Shown piece by piece: positions 47,178 through 58,708 of a stretch of DNA of 64,000 nt. Every line of letters starts with the position of its first letter. Position 1 is the first letter of the stretch. The translations under genes were made by a program, and so were the position numbers. The notes below the pieces were generated by a model that saw only the letters and a program-made list of their open reading frames with translations, had not been told where the DNA came from and did not search any database. The stretch comes from an uncultured Alteromonadaceae bacterium (GTDB taxonomy: Bacteria > Pseudomonadota > Gammaproteobacteria > Enterobacterales > Alteromonadaceae): contig CAJXMO010000005.1 in assembly GCA_913056495.1 (NCBI GenBank), forward strand, positions 1 through 64,000, given 5' to 3'.

Positions 47178-47558
47178 ATGGCATATAGTGACAAAGTAAT
47201 TGACCATTATGAGAATCCTCGTAATGTAGGTAGTTTCGATAAATCAGATGCAAGCGTTGCAACTGGTATGGTTGGTGCTCCGGCTTGCGGCGACGTTATG
47301 AAATTACAATTGAAAATTTCAGACGACGGCATTATCGAAGATGCAAAATTTAAAACTTACGGTTGTGGTTCTGCAATCGCATCCAGCTCACTTGTAACAG
47401 AGTGGGTTAAAGGTAAGTCAATTGATGAAGCTCAAAGCATTAAAAATACAGATATTGCTCAGGAGTTGGCTTTACCACCGGTTAAAATTCACTGTTCAAT
47501 TTTAGCTGAAGATGCAATCAAAGCCGCAATTACAGATTATAAATCTAAGCGTAGTTAA
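47178..47558 (+). CDS. iscU: Scaffold protein IscU
   Basis: This 126-aa scaffold builds the [2Fe–2S] cluster. The ligand cysteines are in GAPACGDVM, YGCGSAIAS and KIHCSIL, with the conserved Asp of the first motif. LPPVK, the binding site for the HscA chaperone, is present, which fits with hscBA downstream. It lies 18 bp after iscS. Confidence 0.98.
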   Translation: MAYSDKVIDHYENPRNVGSFDKSDASVATGMVGAPACGDVMKLQLKISDDGIIEDAKFKTYGCGSAIASSSLVTEWVKGKSIDEAQSIKNTDIAQELALPPVKIHCSILAEDAIKAAITDYKSKRS

Positions 47559-47591
47559 TTTAGATAATTTGAGAGTTAGGAGTTATTCCCA

Positions 47592-47915
47592 ATGGCAGTT
47601 ACATTGACCGAAACCGCAGCTGGCCGAGTGAAACACTTTTTGGCTAACCGAGGCAAAGGCATAGGTTTGCGTTTAGGCGTAAAAACCTCTGGCTGTTCGG
47701 GTATGGCTTATATCATCGAATTTGTTGACGAGCTCAATGCCGATGACCAGGTATTTGAAGATAAAGATGTTAAAGTCATCGTAGATGCTAAATCTTTATT
47801 GTATCTGGACGGTACTGAGCTTGATTTTACCAAAGAAGGGCTTAATGAAGGGTTTCAATTCAATAACCCGAATGTTAAAGACGAATGTGGTTGCGGTGAA
47901 AGTTTCCACGTCTAA
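47592..47915 (+). CDS. iscA: A-type carrier IscA
   Basis: This 107-aa A-type carrier passes clusters to target enzymes. The three conserved cysteines occur in [10 protein letters not shown] and in the C-terminal CGCGESFHV. It lies 33 bp after iscU in the operon. Confidence 0.97.
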   Translation: MAVTLTETAAGRVKHFLANRGKGIGLRLGVKTSGCSGMAYIIEFVDELNADDQVFEDKDVKVIVDAKSLLYLDGTELDFTKEGLNEGFQFNNPNVKDECGCGESFHV

Positions 47916-47956
47916 AGTTCACCTTCTTTGAATTAATACGCATCGATAGGTAATCA

Positions 47957-48472
47957 ATGAATTATTTTGAGTTATTTAACTTAGAAGTGGGTTATGATCT
48001 CGATGTAAAACAATTGGCGGCGCATTACCGCCAATTACAACGAGCTTTTCATCCCGATCAATACGCCTCCGGCAGTGAATCAGAACGTTTATTAGCAGTT
48101 AAAAAATCAGCTCAGATAAATGATGCCTTCAGTACGTTAAAATCACCCGTCTCCCGCGCTGAATATCTACTTAGTTTAGCTGGTATTGATATTTCTCATG
48201 AAACTAAAACCATACAGGATCCTGAATTCCTGATGCAGCAAATGGAATACAGGGAGCATCTGGAAGATATCCTGCAAATGAGTGATCCGCTATCTGCAAT
48301 TATCGATTTTGAGAAAACACTGGCCGATGAGGCCAATCAACTACAGCAGGCTATCAGTCAGCAACTTAGCCAGACTGATTATGACTCAGCTGCAAACTCT
48401 GTTCGTAAACTAAAATTTATGATTAAACTGAATAACGAACTAGAGCGTCTTGAAGATCAAGTCGCTAACTAA
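47957..48472 (+). CDS. hscB: Co-chaperone HscB
   Basis: This 171-aa J-protein brings IscU to HscA. The N-terminal J domain has the HPDQ motif (FHPDQYASG), and the C-terminal three-helix domain binds IscU ([14 protein letters not shown]). It lies 41 bp after iscA and 23 bp before hscA. Confidence 0.97.
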   Translation: MNYFELFNLEVGYDLDVKQLAAHYRQLQRAFHPDQYASGSESERLLAVKKSAQINDAFSTLKSPVSRAEYLLSLAGIDISHETKTIQDPEFLMQQMEYREHLEDILQMSDPLSAIIDFEKTLADEANQLQQAISQQLSQTDYDSAANSVRKLKFMIKLNNELERLEDQVAN

Positions 48473-48495
48473 TAAGCGAGCACAGCAAACAGATT

Positions 48496-50361
48496 ATGGC
48501 TTTATTACAAATTTCAGAACCCGGTCAAACAGCAGCCCCGCACCAGAGGAAATTTGCTGTTGGTATCGATCTCGGCACAACAAACTCACTGGTTGCAACG
48601 GTCAGAAGTGGCGAAGCTCAACCCTTGGCAGACAATGAGGGTAATAAAATGTTACCGTCAGTGGTCCAGTACCAACAAAACGATATTCGGGTTGGTTATC
48701 CTGCTTTGGCTGAAGCTGAACTCGATCCGGAAAATACCATCATATCAGTGAAGCGTTTTATGGGGCGCTCTTTAGATGATGTATTGCAGACTTACCCTGA
48801 ATTACCTTATCAGTTTGAAGGGGACTCGACTCATTTAAGCAGAATTAAAACCCGCCAGGGCAACAAATCTCCAATTGAAGTTTCGGCAGATATACTAACT
48901 GAGCTAAAAAACCGTGCAGAAAACGTATTAGGAGATGAATTGCAGGGCGCTGTGATTACTGTACCGGCTTATTTTGATGATGCTCAGCGACAAGGAACCA
49001 AAGATGCTGCTCGGATTGCCGGTTTAAAAGTTTTACGTTTGCTAAATGAACCTACAGCAGCTGCGATTGCATACGGACTGGACTCTAAACAGGAAGGTGA
49101 GATTGCTGTTTATGATTTGGGCGGTGGTACTTTCGATATTTCAATCCTCAAATTAGAACGCGGTGTGTTTGAAGTATTGGCAACCGGTGGTGATTCTGCG
49201 CTGGGTGGGGATGATTTTGACCAGGCAATTGTTAACTGGATTAAAGCACAAGCTGGTTTAACACACACTTTATCGTCACGCGAACGTCGTGTATTAAAAG
49301 AACAAGCTAAAAAAGCGAAAGAAGTATTATCCGATAGTGAGCAAGTGAATATTGAATTTTTGCTGGATAATCATCAGACAATTGCTTTAACTCTGACGTT
49401 AGCAGAGTTTAACGAGCTGATTCTACCTTTGGTTCAAAAAACAATTATTGCATGTCGTCGCTCTTTAAAAGATGCAGACTTAAAAGCTGATGAGATTAAA
49501 GATGTCGTATTAGTTGGCGGCTCAACCCGAGTGCCGCTGGTTCGCGAAAAAGTCGCTGATTTTTTTGGACAGACGCCTCTAAGTTCAATTGATCCGGATG
49601 AAGTTGTGGCTGTCGGTGCCAGTATCCAGGCCGATATACTCGTGGGTAACAAACCCGATTCAGAAATGGTTTTATTGGATGTTACGCCATTATCTCTGGG
49701 ACTTGAGACAATGGGTGGTCTGACGGAAAAAATTATTAGCCGCAATACAACAATCCCAGTTGCTAAAGCTCAGGAATTTACCACTTTTAAAGATGGTCAA
49801 ACGGCTATGGCCATTCATGTGGTTCAGGGTGAACGTGAACTGGTCAAAGATTGTCGTTCACTGGCTCGATTTGAATTAAGAGACATACCACCTATGGCTG
49901 CAGGTGCAGCTCATATCAGAGTGACATTTCAGGTTGATGCGGATGGTTTACTGTCGGTTACAGCAATGGAAAAATCAACCGGCGTTCAGGCGAGCATTCA
50001 GGTTAAACCTAGCTATGGGCTCGAAGAAGAAGAAATTTTAACTATGTTAAAATCGTCTATTGATAATGCACAGGACGATGTCCAGGCCAGACGCCTTGCC
50101 GAGCAAGTTGTTGAAGCAGCCCGTATGCTGGAATCTCTGGGTAATGCTCTGAAAGCAGACGGTCATTTGCTGACTGATGAATCACGTGAAGCCTTATATA
50201 ATGAGCTTGCTGATTTGCAGCGTTTAACCGAGCAAACAGATGCAGAAGCCATTAAAAAACAAATTGAAAAAATTGATCATTTAAGTCAGGATTTTGCTGC
50301 AGCCAGAATGGATCAATCGATTAAACAAGCCTTAAAAGGCCAACAGGTAGACGAGATTTAA
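48496..50361 (+). CDS. hscA: Fe–S chaperone HscA
   Basis: This 621-aa Hsp70 releases clusters from IscU using ATP. The nucleotide-binding domain has [31 protein letters not shown] and [13 protein letters not shown]. The substrate-binding domain starts near [16 protein letters not shown]. It follows hscB and precedes fdx by 1 bp. Confidence 0.98.
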   Translation: MALLQISEPGQTAAPHQRKFAVGIDLGTTNSLVATVRSGEAQPLADNEGNKMLPSVVQYQQNDIRVGYPALAEAELDPENTIISVKRFMGRSLDDVLQTYPELPYQFEGDSTHLSRIKTRQGNKSPIEVSADILTELKNRAENVLGDELQGAVITVPAYFDDAQRQGTKDAARIAGLKVLRLLNEPTAAAIAYGLDSKQEGEIAVYDLGGGTFDISILKLERGVFEVLATGGDSALGGDDFDQAIVNWIKAQAGLTHTLSSRERRVLKEQAKKAKEVLSDSEQVNIEFLLDNHQTIALTLTLAEFNELILPLVQKTIIACRRSLKDADLKADEIKDVVLVGGSTRVPLVREKVADFFGQTPLSSIDPDEVVAVGASIQADILVGNKPDSEMVLLDVTPLSLGLETMGGLTEKIISRNTTIPVAKAQEFTTFKDGQTAMAIHVVQGERELVKDCRSLARFELRDIPPMAAGAAHIRVTFQVDADGLLSVTAMEKSTGVQASIQVKPSYGLEEEEILTMLKSSIDNAQDDVQARRLAEQVVEAARMLESLGNALKADGHLLTDESREALYNELADLQRLTEQTDAEAIKKQIEKIDHLSQDFAAARMDQSIKQALKGQQVDEI

Positions 50362-50362
50362 T

Positions 50363-50701
50363 ATGCCACAAATAATTTTTTTACCACACCCTGAATTATG
50401 TCCGGACGGCGCAGTAACAGAAGCTGATAAAGGCGAAAGTGTTTTAGATGTTGCATTGAAAAATGGCATAGATATCGAACATGCCTGCGAAAAGTCATGT
50501 GCCTGTACCACTTGTCATGTCATCATCCGAGAAGGCTTTGATTCATTAGAAGAAAGCGATGAACTCGAAGATGATTTATTAGACAAAGCCTGGGGGCTTG
50601 AAGCGGAATCTAGACTGAGTTGTCAGGCATGTATTGATAATGAAGATCTGGTCGTCGAAATTCCCAAATACACCATTAATATGGTGAGTGAGAACCACTA
50701 A
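50363..50701 (+). CDS. fdx: ISC [2Fe–2S] ferredoxin
   Basis: This 112-aa adrenodoxin-type ferredoxin supplies electrons for cluster assembly. The ligands follow the C-x5-C-x2-C pattern in [14 protein letters not shown] with a distant Cys in LSCQAC. It ends the operon. iscX, which often follows, is absent. Confidence 0.97.
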   Translation: MPQIIFLPHPELCPDGAVTEADKGESVLDVALKNGIDIEHACEKSCACTTCHVIIREGFDSLEESDELEDDLLDKAWGLEAESRLSCQACIDNEDLVVEIPKYTINMVSENH

Positions 50702-50716
50702 ACAGATAAGTTTTTT

Positions 50717-50745
50717 AAAGCCAGCTAAAAAGCTGGCTTTTTTTT
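50717..50745 (+). terminator. Terminator of the isc operon
   Basis: AAAGCCAGCT and AGCTGGCTTT pair around AAAA, followed by five more T residues. It lies 16 bp after the fdx stop. Confidence 0.95.
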
Positions 50746-50866
50746 GCGCGATTACAACGAATTAACTGAAATAATCAGGAATAACCTTGACGAAAGGTAT
50801 TAATATCTTGGTAAGATTGAAATCAGTTACTCGCATTTTCATCTTTAAATCTTTAGGAATAATAAA

Positions 50867-51292
50867 ATGGCAATTGAACGCACTTTATCTATCATCAAAC
50901 CCAATGCGACCAGCGCCCGTAAAATCGGAGCCATTATCGAAAGACTTGAAACGGCTGGCTTTACAATCGTTGCTTGTAAAATGGTTAAATTGTCTGAAGC
51001 CAAAGCAGAAGGATTTTATGCTGAGCACAAAGAACGAGACTTTTTTCCGCGTTTAATGAGTTTTATGTTATCTGCACCTGTTGTCACTTTGGTACTCGAG
51101 AAAGAAAACGCAATCAGTGATTACCGCGAAATTATGGGCACAACAAACCCTGAAACCGCGGCAACCGGAACTATCCGTGCTGATTTTGGCGAAAATGTGA
51201 CAATAAATGCCGTTCATGGCTCTGACAGCCCGGAAAGTGCAGCGCGAGAAATTGCTTACTTTTTTGCGGAAGACGAAGTGAACAGCTATTAA
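50867..51292 (+). CDS. ndk: Nucleoside diphosphate kinase
   Basis: This 141-aa enzyme balances nucleoside di- and triphosphates. The start [12 protein letters not shown] and the active-site His in [12 protein letters not shown] are characteristic. It lies 165 bp after fdx behind its terminator, so it has its own promoter. Confidence 0.97.
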   Translation: MAIERTLSIIKPNATSARKIGAIIERLETAGFTIVACKMVKLSEAKAEGFYAEHKERDFFPRLMSFMLSAPVVTLVLEKENAISDYREIMGTTNPETAATGTIRADFGENVTINAVHGSDSPESAAREIAYFFAEDEVNSY

Positions 51293-51430
51293 TTTAGCAT
51301 TTGTTCAGTTTAGCCAACAGTTTTTGAATTATTTTACTTTCAAATTTGCTTAAGCCGTTGCTATTGTTTGCATTGTGCTGCGAATCCCGTAAAATTGCTG
51401 GCCGTTTGTTCATCTAAGGTAAATGATAAA

Positions 51431-52555
51431 ATGTCATCTAATAAACCCAAAATAAATCTACTGGATCTGGATCGTAAAGCGATGCGTGAATACTTTGCTT
51501 CTATCGGAGAAAAAAGTTTTCGTGCCGATCAAGCTATGAAATGGATTTATCATTATGGTATGGATGATTTTTCTGAGATGAATAACTTCAGTAAAGCTTT
51601 GCGGGCTCGTCTTGCTGATGAATGTGTCATTGAAGGACCAGAAATTGCAGTACGTCAGGCTTCTAGTGATGGCACTATCAAATATGCGATGAAGCTAAAA
51701 GGGGGTCAGGAAGTTGAATCTGTCTGGATCCCGGAAGGCGAACGCGCTACTTTATGTGTATCCAGTCAAGTAGGCTGTGCGTTAGAATGTACTTTCTGTT
51801 CAACGGCACAACAGGGCTTTAATCGGAATTTGTCAGTTGCTGAAATTATCGGTCAGGTCTGGCGAGTTGCCAAAGACATTGGGCCGGTGAAGGTCACCAA
51901 TAAACGTCCAATCACCAATGTAGTGATGATGGGAATGGGCGAGCCATTATTGAATCTGACCAATCTGGTGCCGGCGCTGGATTTAATGATGGATGATTTG
52001 GCGTTTGGTTTGTCTAAGCGACGCGTTACCGTTAGTACTTCGGGCGTTGTGCCTGCACTTGATAAATTAAAAGAAAAAATTGATGTGGCACTGGCGATAT
52101 CATTACATGCGCCAAACGATGAACTTCGTAATGAAATTGTACCCATTAATAAAAAGTATAATATTGAAAGCTTTTTAGCGGCTTCACGCCGTTATATTGA
52201 TGGGTCTAAAGCGAATGAAAAAGTGACAGTTGAATATATAATGCTGGATCACATTAACGATAGTACTGATCAGGCTCATGAACTGGCAAAGACGTTAGAA
52301 GGTACACCTTCTAAAATAAATTTAATCCCGTTTAATCCATTTCCGGGTAGTGAATATGGTCGTTCGAGCAATTCGAGAATCGACAGGTTTGCTAAAGTAC
52401 TGGCCGGATACGGGTTAACGACAGTGGTTCGTAAAACGCGAGGCGACGACATTGATGCTGCTTGTGGTCAATTGGTTGGAGATGTCGTTGACCGAACGAA
52501 ACGTATGCTGAAAAAACAACAAAAAGGCGAGCGCATTGATATCCGTACGGCCTGA
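51431..52555 (+). CDS. rlmN: RlmN, 23S rRNA/tRNA adenine-C2 methyltransferase
   Basis: This 374-aa radical-SAM enzyme makes 2-methyladenine in 23S rRNA (2503) and in some tRNAs (37). The 4Fe–4S motif is CALECTFC, and the methylated catalytic Cys is in DIDAACGQL near the end. I use ATG 51431; an upstream TTG would add 21 residues of no family likeness. The pilW reading frame starts within its last 20 bases. Confidence 0.96.
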   Translation: MSSNKPKINLLDLDRKAMREYFASIGEKSFRADQAMKWIYHYGMDDFSEMNNFSKALRARLADECVIEGPEIAVRQASSDGTIKYAMKLKGGQEVESVWIPEGERATLCVSSQVGCALECTFCSTAQQGFNRNLSVAEIIGQVWRVAKDIGPVKVTNKRPITNVVMMGMGEPLLNLTNLVPALDLMMDDLAFGLSKRRVTVSTSGVVPALDKLKEKIDVALAISLHAPNDELRNEIVPINKKYNIESFLAASRRYIDGSKANEKVTVEYIMLDHINDSTDQAHELAKTLEGTPSKINLIPFNPFPGSEYGRSSNSRIDRFAKVLAGYGLTTVVRKTRGDDIDAACGQLVGDVVDRTKRMLKKQQKGERIDIRTA

Positions 52556-53360
52556 TAAAAAAACAAATTTAAACAAGCCGCTACTTTGTATAGCGGCTTG
52601 TTTGTTATTAACCTTAACGGGATGTGTACAAAATAAAACCTACATAGGTTCAGATAAGCCCGTTGTCGAAAAAGAATTAGACCCCATTGCCGCAGCTAAA
52701 ACCCGGATTTCATTAGGTTTGGTTTATCTGCAAAAAGGCAGTTCGGCTCAAGCTAAATATAACCTTGAAAAAGCGCTTGAATTTGCCCCCGAATTACCAG
52801 AAGCAAATTATTCACTGGCCTATTATTACCAAACCGTCAATAACAAAGAAAAAGCGCAATACTTTTATGAAAAAGTGATTAGCCTAGATGAAGAAAACGG
52901 TGATGCGTACAATAACTATGGGGCCTTTTTGTGTGATCAGGGCGATGTTAAAAAAGCGAGAAATCTGTTTTTAAAAGCCGTTGAGATTGACTCTTACATT
53001 CGGGTGGCACAAACCTACGAAAACCTGGGACTGTGTTTGTATGATTCGGGTGAACCTGAGTATCAACAACAGGCCAAAGATTATTTTATCAAAGCGCTTG
53101 GTTATAATGCCAGACTGGTTAAATCCTTATCCTATCTAACCCAGATATCTTTAGACGAAGGCGATATTCCGGTTGCATGGGCTTATTTTGAACAACTGGA
53201 AAAAGTGATTCCAAGGCAGAACGCATCTTTTTTATGGTTGTCGTATCAGTTAAACAGTGCGACCGGGTACAGAGCTAAAGCTGAGCAGGTTGCAGAGCGA
53301 CTACTGACGTTGTTTCCAAAAAGTGGTCAGGCTAAATTATATAAAGAACTAAACAGGTAA
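52536..53360 (+). CDS. pilW: PilW, type IV pilus stability lipoprotein
   Basis: The 274-aa precursor has a lipobox ending at Cys30 (LTLTGC). Five or so TPR repeats follow (about 55–230). PilW/PilF guides the PilQ secretin to the outer membrane. The start is TTG within rlmN, and no later Met leaves a workable signal peptide. The position between rlmN and rodZ is the conserved gammaproteobacterial one. Confidence 0.92.
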   Translation: MISVRPDKKTNLNKPLLCIAACLLLTLTGCVQNKTYIGSDKPVVEKELDPIAAAKTRISLGLVYLQKGSSAQAKYNLEKALEFAPELPEANYSLAYYYQTVNNKEKAQYFYEKVISLDEENGDAYNNYGAFLCDQGDVKKARNLFLKAVEIDSYIRVAQTYENLGLCLYDSGEPEYQQQAKDYFIKALGYNARLVKSLSYLTQISLDEGDIPVAWAYFEQLEKVIPRQNASFLWLSYQLNSATGYRAKAEQVAERLLTLFPKSGQAKLYKELNR

Positions 53361-54346
53361 TGATGACTCAAACAGAAGAACAACAAACGGTCGAAGATTC
53401 AAATACCCAAGTGCAAACGCCCGGCTCAATATTGCGTCAGGCCAGATTGCTTAATAAGTTATCTCAGCAAGATGTGGCTGACAGTTTAAATTTAAAGTTA
53501 ATTATTATTAACGCGATTGAGTCAGATGATTTTGACGCAATGCCAACTGCCACTTTTACAAAAGGGTATTTACGCTCATACGCAAAATTACTGGCGTTAG
53601 ATGAATCTGAAGTGCTACAAGCTTATCAGTCCATGGGGATTGAAAGTGTTGATCCTAAACTTAAAATAAAAAGCTTTTCTAATAAACCAAAATTAGAAAA
53701 AGGTGAACATAAATCTGTATTGATTCCGTTAGTTTTATTATTGATAGTCATTGCGGTTGGCTTATTTTTCTGGTTTAAAGTGGACCAAAATAGTTTTTCA
53801 TTTGACTCTGCAACTCAGGATGTAAAAACCGACAGCTCAGAAAGCCAAAGTGTCACAGCACAAGCTTTTGTTGAGAGCTCACCATCAGACAATATAACTG
53901 TGATTGAAACGCAAACTGCGCCTGAATTTATACTAGAACCAGAAATTGACTCTGAATTAAATCAAACGGAATTGGCGGTGAATCGTGAAACAGAAAATCA
54001 GGATTCTGAATATGGCGTGACAGACAAAGTTGAAAATACAGAAAGTAGATTAACTGAAACAGTTGATAGCAGTATTCAGGCAACTGTTGAGATAGAAGGC
54101 CCTTTAATCAGTATGCAATTTACCCAAGATTGCTGGATTAATGTGGTAGATGCAACGGGTGAACGTATTGCTTATGGTGTAAAAAAAGCAGGTCGGTTAA
54201 TGCAGGTTAGCGGAGTCGCTCCGTTTCAAGTGACCCTAGGGGCACCTGAAAATGTTGAAGTCAGTTATAATCAGCAAGCTGTTGATATGCAGCAGTTTAA
54301 AAAAGGTATGGTGGCACGTTTTTCATTGCCTTTAGAGAATGAGTAA
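53360..54346 (+). CDS. rodZ: RodZ, cell-shape protein
   Basis: This 328-aa protein links MreB to the elongasome. A cytoplasmic helix-turn-helix domain (about 22–90, [19 protein letters not shown]) is followed by one membrane segment (about 121–140) and a periplasmic part with a Glu/Ser/Thr-rich linker and the C-terminal domain ([18 protein letters not shown]). The start codon pair ATGATG overlaps the pilW stop. Confidence 0.94.
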   Translation: MMTQTEEQQTVEDSNTQVQTPGSILRQARLLNKLSQQDVADSLNLKLIIINAIESDDFDAMPTATFTKGYLRSYAKLLALDESEVLQAYQSMGIESVDPKLKIKSFSNKPKLEKGEHKSVLIPLVLLLIVIAVGLFFWFKVDQNSFSFDSATQDVKTDSSESQSVTAQAFVESSPSDNITVIETQTAPEFILEPEIDSELNQTELAVNRETENQDSEYGVTDKVENTESRLTETVDSSIQATVEIEGPLISMQFTQDCWINVVDATGERIAYGVKKAGRLMQVSGVAPFQVTLGAPENVEVSYNQQAVDMQQFKKGMVARFSLPLENE

Positions 54347-54348
54347 TT

Positions 54349-55467
54349 ATGTTTAAAGAAACGCCTATTGAGCGCAAACAAACTAAAAAAATCTGGGTTG
54401 GATCGGTTGCAGTTGGTGGTGATGCACCAATCGCGGTTCAAACTATGACGAATACTTTAACCACAGATGTAGAGGCGACCGTTGCTCAAATTAAACGTAT
54501 TGAGCAGGCAGGGGCGGATATTGTTAGAGTCTCAGTACCGACTATGGACGCTGCTGAAGCATTCAAACATATCAAGCAACAGACGAATATTCCTCTGGTT
54601 GCGGATATTCATTTTGATTATCGAATTGCACTAAAAGTGGCTGAATACGGTGTGGATTGTCTACGTATTAACCCGGGCAATATTGGACGGGAAGACAGAA
54701 TTCGCTCTGTGGTTGATTGTGCTAAAGACAAGAATATTCCGATCAGAATTGGCGTGAACGGCGGCTCTTTGGAAAAAGATTTACAGGAAAAATATGGTGA
54801 GCCAACAGCAGAGGCTTTACTTGAGTCAGCTATGCGCCATGTGGATATTCTGGACAGGTTAAACTTCGATCAGTTTAAAGTCAGTGTCAAAGCCTCCGAC
54901 GTGTTTTTGGCCGTGGATGCATACCGACTTTTATCCAAACAAATTAATAACCCGCTGCATTTAGGCATTACCGAAGCGGGCGGTGCACGCACAGGTGCGG
55001 TTAAATCTGCAATCGGGTTAGGCATTTTACTGAACGAAGGGATTGGCGATACGCTCAGGGTTTCACTGGCTGCTGATCCCGTTGAAGAAGTAAAAGTTGG
55101 ATTTGATATTTTAAAATCTCTGAGGATCCGTAGCCGGGGCATTAATTTTATTGCCTGTCCAAGCTGCTCAAGACAAGAGTTTGATGTGATTAAAACGGTT
55201 AATGATCTGGAGCAGAGGCTGGAAGATGTAACCACAGCAATGGATGTGTCTATTATTGGCTGTGTGGTCAATGGTCCGGGTGAAGCACTTGCTTCAGATG
55301 TCGGTCTGGCGGGTGCAGCAAAACAAAGTGGTTTTTACATGGATGGTGAACGCCAGAAAGAGCGTATCGATAACAATGATATTGTCGATACGTTAGAAAA
55401 ACATATACGAGCCAAAGCGGCTCGCGTTGATGAAAAAAATAAAATCAAAATTCAGCAAGTTGACTAA
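54349..55467 (+). CDS. ispG: IspG, MEP-pathway synthase
   Basis: This 372-aa 4Fe–4S enzyme makes hydroxymethylbutenyl diphosphate in isoprenoid synthesis. Cluster ligands lie in [13 protein letters not shown] and [11 protein letters not shown] (with the conserved Glu). It starts 2 bp after rodZ and would depend on the isc operon nearby for its cluster. Confidence 0.97.
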   Translation: MFKETPIERKQTKKIWVGSVAVGGDAPIAVQTMTNTLTTDVEATVAQIKRIEQAGADIVRVSVPTMDAAEAFKHIKQQTNIPLVADIHFDYRIALKVAEYGVDCLRINPGNIGREDRIRSVVDCAKDKNIPIRIGVNGGSLEKDLQEKYGEPTAEALLESAMRHVDILDRLNFDQFKVSVKASDVFLAVDAYRLLSKQINNPLHLGITEAGGARTGAVKSAIGLGILLNEGIGDTLRVSLAADPVEEVKVGFDILKSLRIRSRGINFIACPSCSRQEFDVIKTVNDLEQRLEDVTTAMDVSIIGCVVNGPGEALASDVGLAGAAKQSGFYMDGERQKERIDNNDIVDTLEKHIRAKAARVDEKNKIKIQQVD

Positions 55468-55581
55468 TTAGCCTGGGATGAGAGGTGGCGCTTTGCGTTT
55501 TAACTGAACTTCTCTATAATCCAACGTTTTATGATTTTCAGTCACTGCTGAGTACAATACAGAATTAAAGCGAGAAAAAGC

Positions 55582-56856
55582 GTGTCAAAAAATATTCAAG
55601 CTATTCGAGGCATGAACGATTGTTTGCCTGCCCAAACGCCGGTCTGGCAAAAATTAGAGGCCATTTTAAGAGACGTGGTTAACCGCTACGGATATAGCGA
55701 AATTAGAATGCCAATAGTCGAAATGACTGAGCTTTTTAAGCGCTCGATTGGTGAAGTCACCGATATTGTAGAAAAAGAAATGTACACTTTTGATGATCGT
55801 AACGGCGACAGTCTGACGTTGCGTCCTGAAGGTACTGCCAGCTGTGTCCGTGCAGGTAATGAACATGGTTTGTTGTATAACCAAATCCAGCGATTATGGT
55901 ATATGGGCCCTATGTTCCGCCATGAACGTCCGCAAAAAGGACGTTACCGCCAGTTCCACCAGTTTGGCGTTGAAACCTTTGGCATGAATGGTCCGGATAT
56001 TGATGCTGAGATCATCGCCTTAACAGCACGTATGTGGCAGGCGTTAGGGATTAAAGATGAAGTCAGACTTGAAATCAATTCACTAGGCTCTAATGAAGAA
56101 AGAGCCAACTACCGTGATGCATTGGTAGAGTTTTTAAAGCAGCATGAGTCTTTATTAGATGATGATTGCCGACGACGCATGCTGACCAATCCACTGCGTG
56201 TGCTGGATACGAAAAATGCGTCCATTCAGGCAATTTTAAAAGATGCTCCCAAACTCAGTGATTATTTTGGTGAAGCATCTAAAAAACATTTTTCAGGGTT
56301 GTGTGAACGTTTGGACGCTTTAGGTATCCAATACCAGGTTAATGAAAGACTGGTACGGGGTTTGGATTATTATAATTACACTGTATTTGAGTGGATCACA
56401 GAAAGTCTGGGATCTCAGGGTACTGTGTGTGCTGGCGGACGATATGACGGCTTGGTTGAACAGTTAGGCGGCAAAGCGACATCCGCTGTTGGTTTTGCAA
56501 TGGGTCTTGAACGACTGGTGTTGATGTTAGAAACCTTAAACTTAACCGACGATGTAAGACGTCCGGTTGATGTTTATGTCGTTACCTTAGGTGAACAGGC
56601 TGAGATTCAAGCACCAGCGGTTATTGAACAGTTAAGAGATGAATTGTCGGACGTCAGAATTCAGTTAAATTGCGGCGGTGGTAACTTTAAAAAGCAATTT
56701 AAAAAAGCAGATAAAAGCGGTGCTGAGATTGCACTGATATTCGCAGAAGATGAAATTGCAAATCAAAGCGTCAGTATCAAGCACCTACGTAAACAACAAG
56801 AACAAATAACTTTGCCTTTGAGCCAAGCTGCTCAAGCAATAGCTGCAGAACTGTAA
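55582..56856 (+). CDS. hisS: Histidyl-tRNA synthetase
   Basis: This 424-aa class II synthetase charges tRNA(His). Motif 1 lies around [12 protein letters not shown], motif 2 in [19 protein letters not shown], and the His-binding motifs are [15 protein letters not shown] and [15 protein letters not shown]. The start is GTG 55582. It lies 114 bp after ispG and 10 bp before yfgM. Confidence 0.97.
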   Translation: MSKNIQAIRGMNDCLPAQTPVWQKLEAILRDVVNRYGYSEIRMPIVEMTELFKRSIGEVTDIVEKEMYTFDDRNGDSLTLRPEGTASCVRAGNEHGLLYNQIQRLWYMGPMFRHERPQKGRYRQFHQFGVETFGMNGPDIDAEIIALTARMWQALGIKDEVRLEINSLGSNEERANYRDALVEFLKQHESLLDDDCRRRMLTNPLRVLDTKNASIQAILKDAPKLSDYFGEASKKHFSGLCERLDALGIQYQVNERLVRGLDYYNYTVFEWITESLGSQGTVCAGGRYDGLVEQLGGKATSAVGFAMGLERLVLMLETLNLTDDVRRPVDVYVVTLGEQAEIQAPAVIEQLRDELSDVRIQLNCGGGNFKKQFKKADKSGAEIALIFAEDEIANQSVSIKHLRKQQEQITLPLSQAAQAIAAEL

Positions 56857-56866
56857 GGGGTCAGTG

Positions 56867-57499
56867 ATGGAAATTTATTCAACAGAAGAACAACAGGTTG
56901 AAGCGATTAAATCGATTTGGAGTAAATACGGCAATGCCATGATTGGTGGCGTTGTTATTGGTTTAGCTGGAATATATGGTTGGAACTGGTATCAGGATGA
57001 TGTTAAAGCAACTCAGGAAGCTCAGTCTCTGGCCTATCAACAGGCGGTTGAGGGGATTTCGGCGCAAAGCAGCGATAAAGTAGAATCTTTTATTTCTGCT
57101 GAATCTGATTCAGGTTATGCCACTTTGGCGGCGTTAAAGCTGGCTAAATCTTTTGTTGAAGCGGGCGAACTCAATAAAGCAAGCGAGCAGTTAAACTGGG
57201 TTGTTGCAAATAATAAAGATGCTGCAATTAAGGATCTTGCGACCTATCGTCTGGCACGCATTGAGTTTTCATCCGGCTCTGCTGAAAAAGCATTGCAAGC
57301 TGTAGCAAAACCAGAAAGTGAAGCTTTCATTTCTCAATTTGCTGAGTTAAGAGGCGATATCTATTTATCACAGGGTGACAATGAAAAGGCTCGAAACGAA
57401 TATCAAACGGCGGCTGATAACGATGGTTTAGCCGGAAACCCTGGATTGAAAATGAAGTTAGATAATTTAGCCGAGGATAACGGAGCGGTCGCGTTATAA
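56867..57499 (+). CDS. yfgM: YfgM, ancillary SecYEG chaperone-like protein
   Basis: This 210-aa protein is anchored by one N-terminal membrane segment (about 20–40, MIGGVVIGLAGIYGWNWY), and TPR-like helices face the periplasm. In E. coli YfgM associates with SecYEG and PpiD and affects the Rcs response. I start at ATG 56867, as a GTG one codon earlier is less likely. It is coupled to bamB by an overlapping stop–start. Confidence 0.93.
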   Translation: MEIYSTEEQQVEAIKSIWSKYGNAMIGGVVIGLAGIYGWNWYQDDVKATQEAQSLAYQQAVEGISAQSSDKVESFISAESDSGYATLAALKLAKSFVEAGELNKASEQLNWVVANNKDAAIKDLATYRLARIEFSSGSAEKALQAVAKPESEAFISQFAELRGDIYLSQGDNEKARNEYQTAADNDGLAGNPGLKMKLDNLAEDNGAVAL

Positions 57500-58704
57500 T
57501 GAAATTCAAACAAGCGAGTAAAACGGCTATTGCCATTCTGGCTGCGAGCAGTTTAATCAGTTGTGCTTCAAATGATGAAGACCCGGATTCATTGCCCGCT
57601 GAATTACCTCAAATTCAAAACCAGTTTTCGACCAAAGTAGAGTGGAAAAAATCGGTGGGTGACGGGGTTGAAGCATTTTATTCTCGCCTGAAACCGGCTG
57701 TTGGTTATGAAAAAGTATTTGCAGCAGACAGAAGTGGCCTTATCAAAGCTTTTGAGCAAGAGTCGGGCAAGCTAGTTTGGCAAGCAGACATCCGCGATGA
57801 AGAGGATAGCTATTTAAGCTGGTTTGGTATTAATACATCACCGGATGCAAGAGTCTCAGGTTTAATCGCTTCATACGAAAAACTTTTCATTGGCTGCGAG
57901 AATGGCGTCATTATCGCTCTGGACATTAATACCGGTGAGCAAATCTGGCAAGCTTCAGTATTAGGTGAAGTTTTGTCGGCACCGATTGCAGAGGAAGGCA
58001 AAGTCATTGTTAACCTGGGTTCAGGTAATACTGTAGCTCTGGATGCAAACGATGGAAAAGTGTTGTGGAATTCTGTTTCTGAAGTGCCTAGCTTAACATT
58101 ACGAGGGGTTTCCTCTCCGGCCTATGCTCAGGGTGGTGTATTTGTGGGCGGCGCTAATGGCAAAGTATTAACTTATGCTGCGGCAAATGGCCAGTTAGCC
58201 TGGGATGTTCCGGTCGCTAAACCTCAAGGTACCACTGAGCTGGCGAGAATCGTTGACCTTGACGCAACCCCAATCGTTTCTGGTTACAACCTTTATGTAT
58301 TATCAGCAGGCGGGGCTTTAGCTTCAGTTGATTTGCGAAATGCTCGTTTAATATGGAAGCGCGAATATCGCGGATACGAAAATATGACACTGGATGCCAA
58401 TCAAATTTTGCTGAGCGATGATCATAGTGTTTTGTATGCGGTTGATTCACGAACAGGGATTGAAAACTGGTCAAATCTGAAATTGCGTAACCGTCAGGTC
58501 ACGGCCGGTGTCGTGTTTAAAGACTATTATGTAGTAGGTGATTTTGAAGGGTATCTGTATTTCTTTAATAAAGAAAATGGTGAGTTAGTTTATATGCGCC
58601 AGCTTGATAACGAAGCGCTATTAGCTCAACCCGTTGTAGAAAAAGACTTATTATATGTTCAAAGCAGGGAAGGTGACCTGTTTGCAATAAGTTTACCTGA
58701 ATAG
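57499..58704 (+). CDS. bamB: BamB, outer membrane assembly lipoprotein
   Basis: This 401-aa lipoprotein of the BAM complex has its lipobox at Cys22 (SLISCAS). An eight-bladed PQQ-like beta-propeller follows, with repeats such as ALDINTGEQIWQA and ALDANDGKVLWNS. The gene der, which usually follows bamB in gammaproteobacteria, is absent; trmO follows after 4 bp. Confidence 0.96.
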   Translation: MKFKQASKTAIAILAASSLISCASNDEDPDSLPAELPQIQNQFSTKVEWKKSVGDGVEAFYSRLKPAVGYEKVFAADRSGLIKAFEQESGKLVWQADIRDEEDSYLSWFGINTSPDARVSGLIASYEKLFIGCENGVIIALDINTGEQIWQASVLGEVLSAPIAEEGKVIVNLGSGNTVALDANDGKVLWNSVSEVPSLTLRGVSSPAYAQGGVFVGGANGKVLTYAAANGQLAWDVPVAKPQGTTELARIVDLDATPIVSGYNLYVLSAGGALASVDLRNARLIWKREYRGYENMTLDANQILLSDDHSVLYAVDSRTGIENWSNLKLRNRQVTAGVVFKDYYVVGDFEGYLYFFNKENGELVYMRQLDNEALLAQPVVEKDLLYVQSREGDLFAISLPE

Positions 58705-58708
58705 TCAT

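Noticed and set aside
54870..55271. Open frame opposite ispG
   Set aside because: It is a shadow frame over conserved ispG codons. Its length is explained by the codon bias of the sense gene.
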